Assembly: GCF_012273655.1 (NCBI RefSeq)
Contig: NZ_JAAWWP010000015.1
Coordinates: forward strand, 1 to 64,000
Length of the DNA: 64,000 nucleotides
DNA from: Streptomyces physcomitrii
GTDB lineage: Bacteria > Actinomycetota > Actinomycetes > Streptomycetales > Streptomycetaceae
Reading direction: 5' to 3'
Part shown: piece after piece, positions 21,701-29,352 of the stretch
Layout: every line of letters starts with the position of its first letter
Position numbering within the stretch: the stretch's first letter is position 1
Translations under genes and position numbers: made by a program
The notes under the pieces: model-generated
Seen by the model: only the letters and a program-made list of their open reading frames with translations
What the model was told of the DNA's origin: nothing
Database searches by the model: none

Positions 21701-23440
21701 GGCGCGGGCGGCGGTCAGCTCGGCGCGGCTCTCCTCGGCGGCGGCCTCCTTGGCGCGCTCCGCGGACTGCCGGGCGGCCTCGCGTGCGGTGTCCCAGGCG
21801 GCGACGGCGTCCTTCTCGGCGTCGCTGGCGGCGAGCGCGGCGCGCGCCGGGTCGGCGTCCGGGGCGAGCCCGTCCAGCCAGCCGGCCCGTACCGCCTCGG
21901 CGGTCTCCTGCTCGACCTCGTCCAGGCGCTGGCGCAGATGCCCGGACTCGCTGCGGGCGCGCTGGGCCTCGGTGGCGGCGGCGGTCGCCTCCCGGTGGGC
22001 GCTCTCCCCCTCGGCCTGGAGCGCCGCCGAGCGCTCCTCGCCCTCGGCGGCGAGCTGTTCGGCCTCCTCGGCGGCGGCGTGCAGGGCGCGTACCAGCTCG
22101 GCGGCGGCAGCGGCGCGGGCGGCGAGGGCGGGTGCCGCGTCGCGTTCGGCCTCCTGGATCGCGGCGGCGACCCGGGCGGAGCGGTCGGCGGCGGCGCGGT
22201 GCCGGAGCACGACCTCGGCGGCCTGCCAGGCGGCGTGCAGGGTACGGGCCTCGGCCAGCTCCCGCTTCTGGGCGGCGGCCTTCTTCTCGGCACCGGCGAG
22301 GGCCAGACTGGCGTGCCGGTAGGCGAGTTCGGCGGCGATCAGCGCGCTGCGGCCGCGGGCCCGCTCGGCCTCGGTGACCTGCTGGGCGGCGTCGGTGACC
22401 TGCCCGGCGAGGGCGGCGGTGCGGGCGCGTTCCCGGGCGGCGCGGGCGCCGAGGCGCCGGGCCAGCTGGCGGGTGCGGCGCTCGGCGCCCGCGTGGATCT
22501 CGCGGGTACGGGCCCGGGTCCCGGCGGCCTCGACGATCCGGCCGAGGAGTTCCACCGAGCCCGCGGTGAAGTCGCGTTCGGCGATCAGCTCGGCGCGGCG
22601 GCCGAGCTTGTGCGCGAAGCCGCCGACCAGGTCGGCGAGTCCGTCGGTGTCCCGGGTGTCGGTGACCGCGCGCAGCAGCAGGTCGGTGAAGTCGGAGTCC
22701 TTCTTCACCGCGAAGAGCCCGGCGGCCTCGCCCTCGTCGGCGTTCATCTCGCGCTGGTAGCGGAAGAGTTCGGGGTCGAGCCCGAGGTCGGAGAGGTGCT
22801 CGGTCCAGCGCTCATGGATCTCCTCCCAGTGGATCTCCAGATGCGGGTAGGCCTTGCCCGCGTCGGTGAGCGCGTCCCGGAAGCCCTTCATGGTGCGCCG
22901 TCTGCCGCGCGCGCCGGAGGCGCCCTCGGCCGGGGCGGGCACGGTGGTGGCCTCGGCGACCGGCAGGCTGTCCAGGCTCAGCCCGGGTCCGGGCCGGAAG
23001 GAGTACCAGGCCTCGGCGAATTTGCGGGGGTCGCCGGAGACCTGGCGGCCGCGCCACTCGCTGGTCTTGCCGACCACCACGCACTCGCCGGTCAGGGTGT
23101 GCTGCCACTCCAGGGCGACATGCCCGCAGTCCTCGGCGAGCAGGAACTTGCGCAGCACCCCGGAGCTGGCACCGCCGAGGGTGTTGCGGTGGCCGGGCAG
23201 CATCACCGAGAAGATCAGCTTGAGCAGGACGGACTTGCCGCCGCCGTTCTCCAGGAAGAGCACCCCGGCGGGGGCGGGCCTGCGCGGCGGCCCGGTGGGC
23301 TCCTCCTCGAAGAACTCGGCCTGGGTGGGCGCGGGTTCGGGGACCGGCTCGCCGACCGAGCGCAGGTCGAGCACGGTGTCGGCGTAGCGGGCGCCTGCCG
23401 GTCCGATCGAGTAGAGGCGGATCCGGGACAGCTCGTACAT
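18800..23440 (-). CDS. SMC/MukB/JetC-like coiled-coil ATPase, 1546 aa
   Basis: This is a structural-maintenance-of-chromosomes-type ATPase. The head is split between both ends: P-loop LENGGGKS (residues 63-70, Lys69) at the N-terminus and, at the C-terminus, the ABC signature FSGGQ (Ser1414) and Walker B TLFLDNP (Asp1451). Between them, over 1000 residues are Ala/Glu/Arg-rich coiled coil with a globular hinge-like region around 600-770. In the Walker B the usual catalytic Glu is Asn1452, and the first Gly of the P-loop is absent. It is the last of three genes with kleisin-like and winged-helix partners, like MksB/JetC. The role is presumably DNA loop extrusion or plasmid defence. Subfamily not established. 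Confidence 0.8.
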   Translation of the reverse strand: MYELSRIRLYSIGPAGARYADTVLDLRSVGEPVPEPAPTQAEFFEEEPTGPPRRPAPAGVLFLENGGGKSVLLKLIFSVMLPGHRNTLGGASSGVLRKFLLAEDCGHVALEWQHTLTGECVVVGKTSEWRGRQVSGDPRKFAEAWYSFRPGPGLSLDSLPVAEATTVPAPAEGASGARGRRRTMKGFRDALTDAGKAYPHLEIHWEEIHERWTEHLSDLGLDPELFRYQREMNADEGEAAGLFAVKKDSDFTDLLLRAVTDTRDTDGLADLVGGFAHKLGRRAELIAERDFTAGSVELLGRIVEAAGTRARTREIHAGAERRTRQLARRLGARAARERARTAALAGQVTDAAQQVTEAERARGRSALIAAELAYRHASLALAGAEKKAAAQKRELAEARTLHAAWQAAEVVLRHRAAADRSARVAAAIQEAERDAAPALAARAAAAAELVRALHAAAEEAEQLAAEGEERSAALQAEGESAHREATAAATEAQRARSESGHLRQRLDEVEQETAEAVRAGWLDGLAPDADPARAALAASDAEKDAVAAWDTAREAARQSAERAKEAAAEESRAELTAARAADADRAARAAYETQLRTAESLAGEERLAELLGLPGAPARAAVPGPRTGDETAEPAQGPAPQGLDAEALDRCAEELRALFAVGIAAAERQLFDLRTAAADDARILAALGDGGLLPPGPDVLATVEFLGEHGIPALPGWRYLAQSVDPADHGRVLAARPELVDGVVITDPATHARAREALAEAALLPRSTVAVGTAAALLAPARPGESPEVFLVAPNPAMHDESAADEERQALRERATRRDEEIRALAGRLALDRDLAARLASWRAGCPEGRLAELAEAAERAREFAEESQSALDETRPVRAETEETAAEAAREREVRQEAAQRARRAADALAGLAFRLRERAGWQVRLRELADEAAESQERAQRLLERARAADEDRRAAQRAADDSRRTARTLRAERAEIAGVPDELPEPAAPDTDRPAVALPALREAHRAASQLYEKVGVGADLRAEQARAESDDSAALAELERLSNKVRTRAGQLLQSPDGADGPSRQAAAARAEEHVQLLETRASAASEQLGRLRGEAERQAPEAGDAHTELPEDRVPADTEQAQSLLRAATAELAADTEAWELAREAHTALLHEHRGAQEAVGGFEETGALLRDLLRDPGESQEAEGESTPEAFGGGLEEARHAAAEARRSLRGCATDLSAAESAVREASDILVRHANSTRYEQVRTPARQQIRELPAAALPEHAAKWAEAFAPRLRVLTDELEQLERNRDSIVDRLRGLVESALATLRSAQRLSRLPEGLGEWSGQEFLRIRFEEPDQATLTERLGEVIDEATRAAVRKNSDLRRDGMSLLLRGVRAALEPRGVSVEILKPDAVLRAERVPVGQMGDVFSGGQLLTAAIALYCTMAALRSNDRGRDRHRHAGTLFLDNPIGRANATYLLELQRAVADALGVQLLYTTGLFDTTALAEFPLVIRLRNDADLRAGLKYIRVEEHLRPGLPQQSAGETVHGEITATRMYRRPAGG

Positions 23441-23546
23441 GGCGGCGGACTCTCGTGGTGAAGGGGCCGGTCCCAGGTGGCCGGGGCCCGGCTGGTCGGA
23501 GGGGCAGGAGGGCGGCGGGGCGGGTGCGGATCGGCGGGGCGGACGG

Positions 23547-24428
23547 TCAGGAGTGGAAGGGCAGTCCGGCGTCGGCGGCGAGTTCCTGGTCCTCCTGTGC
23601 CGCGGGCAGCAGGCTGGCGGTGCCGTCGGTGACGGGCACCACGCCGAGTTCGAGGAGTTCGGCCATGGCCGCGCTGCCCGCCATGTCCCGGACCTGGAGC
23701 TGGTAGCGGGCCGTGGTGCGGAAGGTGCCGCCCGACTCGTCCCCGGTGCGCTGGAGGAACCCGGACTCGGTGAGGAAGGCGACCGCCTTGGCGATGATGC
23801 CGGTGGTCGAACCGGCCGGCCGCCGCGCGTCCTTGGTGGCCCCGGTGGCGCTGCGCCGCGACCAGACCCGCCAGGCGGCCTCGAGACCGGGGGCGTCGGA
23901 GGCCGGGTCGGTGTTCTCGCCCTGCTCCTCGGCGCGTTCCTGGAGGCGCAGGCAGGCCTGGCGTACGAAGGCGTCCACGCCGTTGACGCTGACCCGGCCG
24001 ATGTAGCCGTCGTCGGCGAGGTCCTCGGGCCGCGGGAAGGACATCGCGGCGACCGCGAGATGGGCGAGTCCGTGCAGGAAGCGGTCGGTGGCGTCGGCGG
24101 CGGTGCGCCGGGAGTAGTCGCCCATGCGGACCGCGAAGACGGAGTCCTCGGCGGCGGTCACGGCCATTCCGGCGCGCGGGGAGACCTCCAGGACCACCAG
24201 GCCGAGGCCGGTGGCGACCGCGTCGGCGAGGCGGGCGAAGGGCGGGTCCTCGCGGTAGCGCCGGAGCAGGTCGGTGTACTCCCGCTCGCGGGCGGGCTGG
24301 AGCCGCGGCTGGAGACCGAAGGAGACGAGCCGGGCCGCGTCGGCGGCGTCGGCGGGGGTGAGCGCCGCCGGGGTCCCCGGCGGCGCCGCGCTCTCGCTCC
24401 ACGCGGGCTGCTCTGCGTGGTCGCTCAC
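23547..24428 (-). CDS. MukE/MksE/JetB-like winged-helix subunit (putative)
   Basis: The 293-aa product is cytoplasmic and helical. The segment DPPFARLADAVATGLGLVVLEV and the later AKAVAFLTESGFLQRTGD...FRTTARYQLQVRDMA look like two winged-helix units, as in MukE/JetB proteins that bind the kleisin and DNA in bacterial condensins. Context is the main evidence: it lies between a kleisin-like gene and an SMC-like ATPase, 106 bases before the latter. Two adjacent GTG codons follow AAGGAGGAGCA; the second (24428) has the better spacing. The upstream extension to 24524 is Pro/His-rich and unlikely to be translated. Family membership would need profile comparison. Confidence 0.6.
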   Translation of the reverse strand: MSDHAEQPAWSESAAPPGTPAALTPADAADAARLVSFGLQPRLQPAREREYTDLLRRYREDPPFARLADAVATGLGLVVLEVSPRAGMAVTAAEDSVFAVRMGDYSRRTAADATDRFLHGLAHLAVAAMSFPRPEDLADDGYIGRVSVNGVDAFVRQACLRLQERAEEQGENTDPASDAPGLEAAWRVWSRRSATGATKDARRPAGSTTGIIAKAVAFLTESGFLQRTGDESGGTFRTTARYQLQVRDMAGSAAMAELLELGVVPVTDGTASLLPAAQEDQELAADAGLPFHS

Positions 24429-24588
24429 CACTGCTCCTCCTTGCTGCGGCGGACCGCGGTGACACGGGGGCCGGGGGCACGGCCGGTGGTACGGGGGCGG
24501 GTGGTGGGCGCGGGGGCGGAGCACGGGTGCCCGCCCGGGCCGGGCCGGGCGGGCGTACGTCCCGAAGTGCGGTGCGGCGGGCGGGTGT

Positions 24589-26106
24589 TCACGCGGCCTC
24601 CGTGCGGTCGGCGGCCATCCCGGCGGCGTCCAGGAGCGCGGTGCCGACGATCAGGTCGGCGCCGCCGAACTCCTCGTCCTCCAGCGGGGTCCCGTCGTCC
24701 ACGGCGAAGAGCAGCTTCTGCTCGCCCTGCCGGTAGGCGGTGCCGACGGCGGGGCTTGCGGCGTGCACCGCGAGCAGGGCGACCAGATAGGGCAGTTCGG
24801 TGTCGCCGCCGGAGCGGCGCCGGGCCTCGGCGAGCAGTCCGCTCAGCCGCCGCGGGGCGTCGGCGGGCAGGTCGAGCAGTTCGGCGGCCTCGGCGAGCTG
24901 CTCCTCGCTGAAGCGGCTGTCGTCCGGGGTGGCGATCAGATCGGGCTCGGGCATCTCGGCGCCGAGGTGCTCGCGCTCCTGGGGCGGGGTGAGCAGGGTC
25001 TCGACGAGGTCGCCGATCCGTACGCTGTGCGGGCTCCGCAGTCCGGTGCCGCGGGCGAAGAAGACATCGCTCACCCGGCTCGCCCGCTCCACCGGCAGTG
25101 GAAGCAGCGGGGCGAGCAGCTGCCCGTACAGATCGAGTCCGGAGCGGGCGGCGGGGGCGGCGAAGGCCTGCCGGTCCTGCTCGGCGCGGAAGAGCGGTCC
25201 GGCCTCCAGGAGCCGGGACTGGAGCTGGGTGTGGCGGCGGATGCAGTCCTTGACGATGTCGACCAGCTCGGCGGCGCGGCGCTTCTGGTCGGGTTCCTCG
25301 GACTCGTCGCGGGCCTTGCGGATGTTGGTGAGGATCGCGTTCTCGTGGCGGTACCGGTCGGCGACGTGGTCGAGGGCCTCGGCGATCATGTCGGGCACGG
25401 TGGTGAGCCAGTCGACCGCGCGGACGTTGCGCCGGGTGGCCTCAAGTGCGCGGCGCAGGGTCTCCGCGTACTGCACGGTGCGGTACCTGGCCTGCTCGGC
25501 GGCGAGTTGGGCGTCCGCGAGCCTGCCCCTGCTGATCAGCACCTCCAGCTTGACCTCGGCGGCGATCTGGGCGCTGGTGACATCCGTGTCCAGGGCGCCG
25601 ACCAGGACGTTGACGGCCTCGTCGGTGGTGCGCAGATAGACGCTGCCGCCGGTACCGGGGACCTCCTCGACGAGTTTGAAGTCGTAGTCGCGGCGGACGT
25701 AGGAGCCGTCGGGGGCGAAGGTGCCGTAGACGGCCCGGAAGCCGCGGTCCACGCTGCCGACGTTGATCAGGTTCTCCAGGACCCACTGGGCCACCCGCTG
25801 GTGCTCGGCGGCGGGGCGGCCCGGGGCCTGGGCGGCGACCCGGGGCAGCAGTCTGGCCACTATCTGGTCGTGGTCGGCACCGGTGTCGAAGTCCATGTTG
25901 AGGGTGACCAGGTCGATGGCGGCGAGCGCCACCTCGGCCATCGCGTACCCCGAGTACTCCCCGGCGAGATTCGCCTTGCGGGCGTCCAGGTCGTGCAGCG
26001 GGGCGGTGCAGGCGAGCGCGCGCAGCCGCCGGGCGAGCCCCTCGTCGGCGGCGGGGCCGGGAGCGGGCCGTGCGGCGGCGGAGTCCGTGCGGGCGGGCGA
26101 AGTCAC
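24589..26106 (-). CDS. Kleisin-like MukF/MksF/JetA-type subunit (putative)
   Basis: A 505-aa, mostly helical cytoplasmic protein. Its length and its shape (N-terminal helical/winged-helix part around LAGEYSGYAMAEVALAAIDLV, long central helices at 190-330, C-terminal winged-helix-like end) match MksF/JetA kleisins, which bridge the SMC heads. It is the first gene of the SMC-like operon, 160 bases before the second gene. The GTG start has no ribosome binding site, but a -10-like TACGCT lies just upstream, so the mRNA may be leaderless. An identifiable JetD/MksG nuclease gene is missing from both flanks. Assignment is by architecture and context, not by a diagnostic motif. Confidence 0.6.
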   Translation of the reverse strand: MTSPARTDSAAARPAPGPAADEGLARRLRALACTAPLHDLDARKANLAGEYSGYAMAEVALAAIDLVTLNMDFDTGADHDQIVARLLPRVAAQAPGRPAAEHQRVAQWVLENLINVGSVDRGFRAVYGTFAPDGSYVRRDYDFKLVEEVPGTGGSVYLRTTDEAVNVLVGALDTDVTSAQIAAEVKLEVLISRGRLADAQLAAEQARYRTVQYAETLRRALEATRRNVRAVDWLTTVPDMIAEALDHVADRYRHENAILTNIRKARDESEEPDQKRRAAELVDIVKDCIRRHTQLQSRLLEAGPLFRAEQDRQAFAAPAARSGLDLYGQLLAPLLPLPVERASRVSDVFFARGTGLRSPHSVRIGDLVETLLTPPQEREHLGAEMPEPDLIATPDDSRFSEEQLAEAAELLDLPADAPRRLSGLLAEARRRSGGDTELPYLVALLAVHAASPAVGTAYRQGEQKLLFAVDDGTPLEDEEFGGADLIVGTALLDAAGMAADRTEAA

Positions 26107-26113
26107 GGTGGAC

Positions 26114-26119
26114 AGCGTA
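26114..26119 (-). promoter_or_regulatory. Possible -10 element giving a leaderless SMC-operon transcript
   Basis: On the minus strand TACGCT (matching TANNNT) ends seven bases before the GTG of the kleisin-like gene. Transcription would then start at or next to the start codon, which would explain the absence of a ribosome binding site. The -35 is weak (TTCGGC with a 19-base spacer). Confidence 0.35.
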
Positions 26120-26252
26120 GGTCCTCGGTCCGACAACGGCCGAAACGGCGCAGCTGGGAGGGGGCGCGGGGCGGTTGGGGCTGCGGGGTGCGGTTCTCGC
26201 GGTACGGGCGCGGGGAGGCGTCGCGTACGGGCGCGGGCGCGGGCTGCGGGGT

Positions 26253-26975
26253 TCAGGACCCGCCCGGCTCGGTGTCCGCCATCCGCTGCCCGTAGACGTC
26301 CAGCAGTTCGCGCAGCGAGTCGTCGAGGTAGCCGACGAGCAGCTCCTCGGCCTGCCGGATCTCCCCGGCCTCGAGGACCTTGAGGAGGTGGGCGTTGCGG
26401 GCGAGATAGGGCTCGTGCAGGCGCCGGGGGTCGGCCACCACATGGAAGGCCAGGCGCAGTTCGGCCAGGACCCCGCGCATCAGTTCGTCGGTGCGCTCGC
26501 TGCCCGCGAGGGCGACGAGTTCGCGGTGGAAGTGGATGTTCGCGGTGGAGACCGCGCTCCAGCGGCCGGCGTGCGCGGCCCGCCGACCCTCGATGACGGT
26601 CTGGGCCACCGTGTGCAGCGGGCGGGGGCGCTCGCCGAGGGAGCGGACGACCGCGCACTCGACCAGCTGCCGGGTGCGGTAGATGTCCTCGACGTCGGCG
26701 GTGCTGAGCATCCGGACGAACACCCCGCGGTTCAGCCGGTGTTCGAGCAGCCGCTCATGGGTGAGCAGCCGGAAGGCCTCGCGCAGGGTGTTGCGGGAGA
26801 CGCCGAGGGCGCCGCCGATGCTCTCCTCGGAGAGCCGGGTGCCGGGTGTGAAGTAGCCCTCGCTGATGCGGGACTTGAGGATGTCGGCGACCCGCTCCGC
26901 GGTGCTGGTGCGGCCGAGCAGGGCGCGGTCGCCCGCCAGTTCCGGCAGCCCGGCCGGGCCGTCCGTCGCCCTCAC
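26253..26975 (-). CDS. GntR/FCD-family transcriptional regulator
   Basis: A FadR-subfamily repressor: N-terminal winged helix (TAERVADILKSRISEGYFTPG...SRNTLREAFRLLTHERLLEHRLNRGVFVR) followed by an all-helical FCD effector domain with the acidic/His pattern around NIHFHRELVAL and RNAHLLKVL that binds metal and small carboxylates. I chose the GTG at 26975 because GAGGAACC precedes it and the upstream 22 residues are low complexity. It is divergent from the MFS-DUF1445-pxpABC operon. A perfect palindrome lies in the promoter of that operon, so it is probably the local repressor responding to 5-oxoproline, D-glutamate or a related acid. 240 aa. Confidence 0.9.
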   Translation of the reverse strand: MRATDGPAGLPELAGDRALLGRTSTAERVADILKSRISEGYFTPGTRLSEESIGGALGVSRNTLREAFRLLTHERLLEHRLNRGVFVRMLSTADVEDIYRTRQLVECAVVRSLGERPRPLHTVAQTVIEGRRAAHAGRWSAVSTANIHFHRELVALAGSERTDELMRGVLAELRLAFHVVADPRRLHEPYLARNAHLLKVLEAGEIRQAEELLVGYLDDSLRELLDVYGQRMADTEPGGS

Positions 26976-27083
26976 GGTTCCTCGCTCTCCGGTGGCCGCC
27001 CGCGTCCGCTCGCCCTCGTACGGCGGCCGCTCGCCACGCACCGGAATTCTGCACCGGGACGAGAGAACAAGACAACAGGGGTA

Positions 27084-27113
27084 TTGAGGGATCGTTCAAC
27101 GATCCTCTAACTT
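27084..27113 (+). promoter_or_regulatory. Promoter with GntR-type operator for the pxp operon
   Basis: TTGAGG (27084-27089) and TAACTT (27108-27113) are 18 bases apart. The spacer, together with the last base or so of the -35, contains the perfect palindrome GGATCGTT-C-AACGATCC (27089-27105). Binding there would block RNA polymerase directly. The site fits the short 8+1+8 palindromes recognised by FadR-type regulators, and the divergent gene encodes one. Both promoter and operator are predictions. Confidence 0.6.
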
Positions 27114-27210
27114 GTCGGCGGGGGAACGGAGCAACCGGCACGGGGCAGCGGGCCCACCGCCCGCGAGTCCGGCTGCTCGCACCACACCCGTCCGACACCA
27201 CGAGGTGCCC

Positions 27211-28530
27211 ATGAGCACAACCCCGCCACCCGGCCCGACGACCACGAAGAACGCCGCAGGGCAGCAGACCCCGGCGGAGGAGGGCGGCGCCCTCGGCTGG
27301 TTCCGCGACCTCGGACCCCGCGGGCAGCGCGCCTTCGGCGGCGCTTTCGGCGGCTATGCCCTGGATTCCTACGACTACTTCACGCTGCCGCTGAGCATGG
27401 TCGCGCTCTCCGCCTACTTCAGCCTGGACAGCGGGCAGACCGGGCTGTTCACCACGGTCACCCTGGTCGTCTCCGCGGTGGGCGGCGCCGTCGCGGGCGT
27501 ACTGGCCGACCGCATCGGCCGGGTGCGGGCCCTGCTGCTCACCGTCATCACCTACGCCGTCTTCACGGTGGCCTGCGGTTTCGCCCCCAACTACGAGACG
27601 CTCCTGGTCTTCCGCGCGCTCCAGGGCCTCGGCTTCGGCGGCGAGTGGGCGGTCGGCGCCATCCTGGTCGCCGAGTACTCCTCGCCCCGGCACCGGGGCC
27701 GCGCGCTCGGCGCCGTGCAGAGCGCCTGGGCGGTCGGCTGGGCACTGGCCGCGCTCGTCTACACCCTGGTCTTCGCCTTCCTCGACGGCGATCTGGCCTG
27801 GCGGGTGATGTTCTGGACCGGGGCCCTGCCCGCGCTGCTCGTCCTCTGGGTGCGGCGCAGCGTGCACGACGCCCCCGAGGCGGAGGCCCGGCGCAAGGAG
27901 AACGTCCGCCCCGGCTCCTTCCTGGCGATCTTCCGACCCGGTGCGGCGGGGCGGCCGGGGCTGCTGCGCACCACCCTCTTCGCGGTGCTCCTGTCGACCG
28001 GTGTGCAGGGCGGCTACTACACCCTGGCCACCTGGCTGCCGACCTACCTCAAGAACGAGCGGGAGCTGTCGGTGGTGGGCACCGGCGGCTATCTGACCTT
28101 CCTGATCTCCGGCGCCTTCCTCGGCTATCTGACCGGCGGCTACCTCACCGACGTCCTCGGCCGCAAACGCAATATCGCCCTCTTCGCCTTCCTCTCCGCG
28201 GTCAGCGTGCTGGCGTACACCAACGTCCCCGAGGGCGCCGACACCCTGCTCCTGTTCCTCGGATTCCCGCTCGGCTTCTGCATGTCGGCCATCTTCAGCG
28301 GCTTCGGCTCCTTCCTCAGCGAGCTGTACCCGACCGAGGTACGGGGCGCGGGCCAGGGCTTCACCTACAACTCGGGCCGGGCGGTGGGCGCCGTCTTCCC
28401 GACCCTGGTCGGCTTCCTCGCCGACAGCTGGGGCGTGGGCGGCGCGCTCGTCTTCGGCGCGGTGGGCTACGGACTCGCCGCCCTCGCCCTGCTCGGACTG
28501 CCCGAGACCCGCGGAAGGGAACTGCTGTGA
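27211..28530 (+). CDS. MFS transporter (metabolite:H+ symporter-like)
   Basis: A 439-aa major-facilitator protein with 12 predicted helices. The loop 2-3 signature appears as GVLADRIGRVRALLLT and the repeated one in the second half as GGYLTDVLGRKRNIALF. LQGLGFGGEWAVGAILVAEY resembles the sialate/aromatic acid/metabolite:H+ symporter groups that import organic acids. The ATG at 27211 follows CGAGGTGCCC; the preceding 33 codons in frame are unlikely to be used. It is the first gene of an operon for 5-oxoproline-type hydrolysis and overlaps the next by four bases, so 5-oxoproline, D-glutamate or a related acid is the likely substrate by inference. Confidence 0.9.
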   Translation: MSTTPPPGPTTTKNAAGQQTPAEEGGALGWFRDLGPRGQRAFGGAFGGYALDSYDYFTLPLSMVALSAYFSLDSGQTGLFTTVTLVVSAVGGAVAGVLADRIGRVRALLLTVITYAVFTVACGFAPNYETLLVFRALQGLGFGGEWAVGAILVAEYSSPRHRGRALGAVQSAWAVGWALAALVYTLVFAFLDGDLAWRVMFWTGALPALLVLWVRRSVHDAPEAEARRKENVRPGSFLAIFRPGAAGRPGLLRTTLFAVLLSTGVQGGYYTLATWLPTYLKNERELSVVGTGGYLTFLISGAFLGYLTGGYLTDVLGRKRNIALFAFLSAVSVLAYTNVPEGADTLLLFLGFPLGFCMSAIFSGFGSFLSELYPTEVRGAGQGFTYNSGRAVGAVFPTLVGFLADSWGVGGALVFGAVGYGLAALALLGLPETRGRELL

Positions 28531-29336
28531 GCCACGCGCCCGTTCACCCCACCGGGCCGCCGGCCGCGCTCGGTCCCGCCGAGGCGCGGCGGCGCTTCCG
28601 CGCCGGCCTCGGCGGACCGACCGCGGGCTGGGCCCCGGGCCACACCCAGGCCAATCTGATCGCGGTGCCCGCCGACTGGGCCTACGAGATGCTGCTCTTC
28701 TGCCAGCGCAATCCGGGCCCCTGCCCGCTGCTCGACGTCACCGACGAGGGCTCCTGGACCACCCCCCTCGCGCCGGACGCCGATCTGCGGACCGACCTGC
28801 CCGGCTACCGGGTCTGGGAGCACGGCGAACTCGTCGGCGAACCGGACCAGGTGCGCGAGCTGTGGCGCGAGGACCTGGTCGCCTTCCTCATCGGCTGCAG
28901 TTTCACCTTCGAGTCCGCGCTGACCGCCGCCGGGGTGCCGCTGCGCCACCTCGAACAGGGCCGCAACGTACCGATGTACGTGACCGACCGCCCCTGCCGC
29001 CCGGCGGGGAGGCTGCACGGGCCGATGGTGGTCTCGATGCGGCCGATACCGCCGCGGCATCTGTCGGCGGCGATCAGTGAGACGGCCGTGATGCCCGCGG
29101 TGCACGGGGCCCCGGTGCACTGCGGCGACCCCTCCGTGCTCGGCATCGACGACCTCGGGGCCCCGGACTTCGGGGAGGCGGTGGACCCGCACCCCGGCGA
29201 CATCCCCGTCTTCTGGGCCTGCGGAGTCACCCCGCAGGCCGTACTCACCGCCTCCCGGCCGCCGTTCGCGCTCACCCACGCGCCGGGGCAGATGTTCCTC
29301 ACCGATGTCCGCGACGAGCAGTACCGCGTCGCCTGA
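28527..29336 (+). CDS. DUF1445 family protein (putative hydro-lyase / D-glutamate cyclase-like)
   Basis: The 269-aa protein belongs to the DUF1445 (YcsI) family, recognised from TAGWAPGHTQANLIAVP, FLIGCSFTFESAL, RNVPMYVT, GPMVVSMRPIP and HGAPVHCGDPSVLGI. The mammalian relative DGLUCY is a D-glutamate cyclase that makes 5-oxo-D-proline; bacterial members are usually annotated as putative hydro-lyases. Placement between the transporter and pxpA supports a function feeding or processing 5-oxoproline. GTG overlaps the MFS stop by four bases (GTGA). The catalytic residues are not firmly known, so the reaction remains inferred. Confidence 0.85.
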   Translation: MSHAPVHPTGPPAALGPAEARRRFRAGLGGPTAGWAPGHTQANLIAVPADWAYEMLLFCQRNPGPCPLLDVTDEGSWTTPLAPDADLRTDLPGYRVWEHGELVGEPDQVRELWREDLVAFLIGCSFTFESALTAAGVPLRHLEQGRNVPMYVTDRPCRPAGRLHGPMVVSMRPIPPRHLSAAISETAVMPAVHGAPVHCGDPSVLGIDDLGAPDFGEAVDPHPGDIPVFWACGVTPQAVLTASRPPFALTHAPGQMFLTDVRDEQYRVA

Positions 29337-29352
29337 GAAGGAGGCCGCCGCC

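Noticed and set aside
18800..26106. Calling the SMC-like operon a complete Wadjet defence system
   Set aside because: No JetD-like TOPRIM nuclease gene is found on either side, and the first two proteins were assigned by size and context only.
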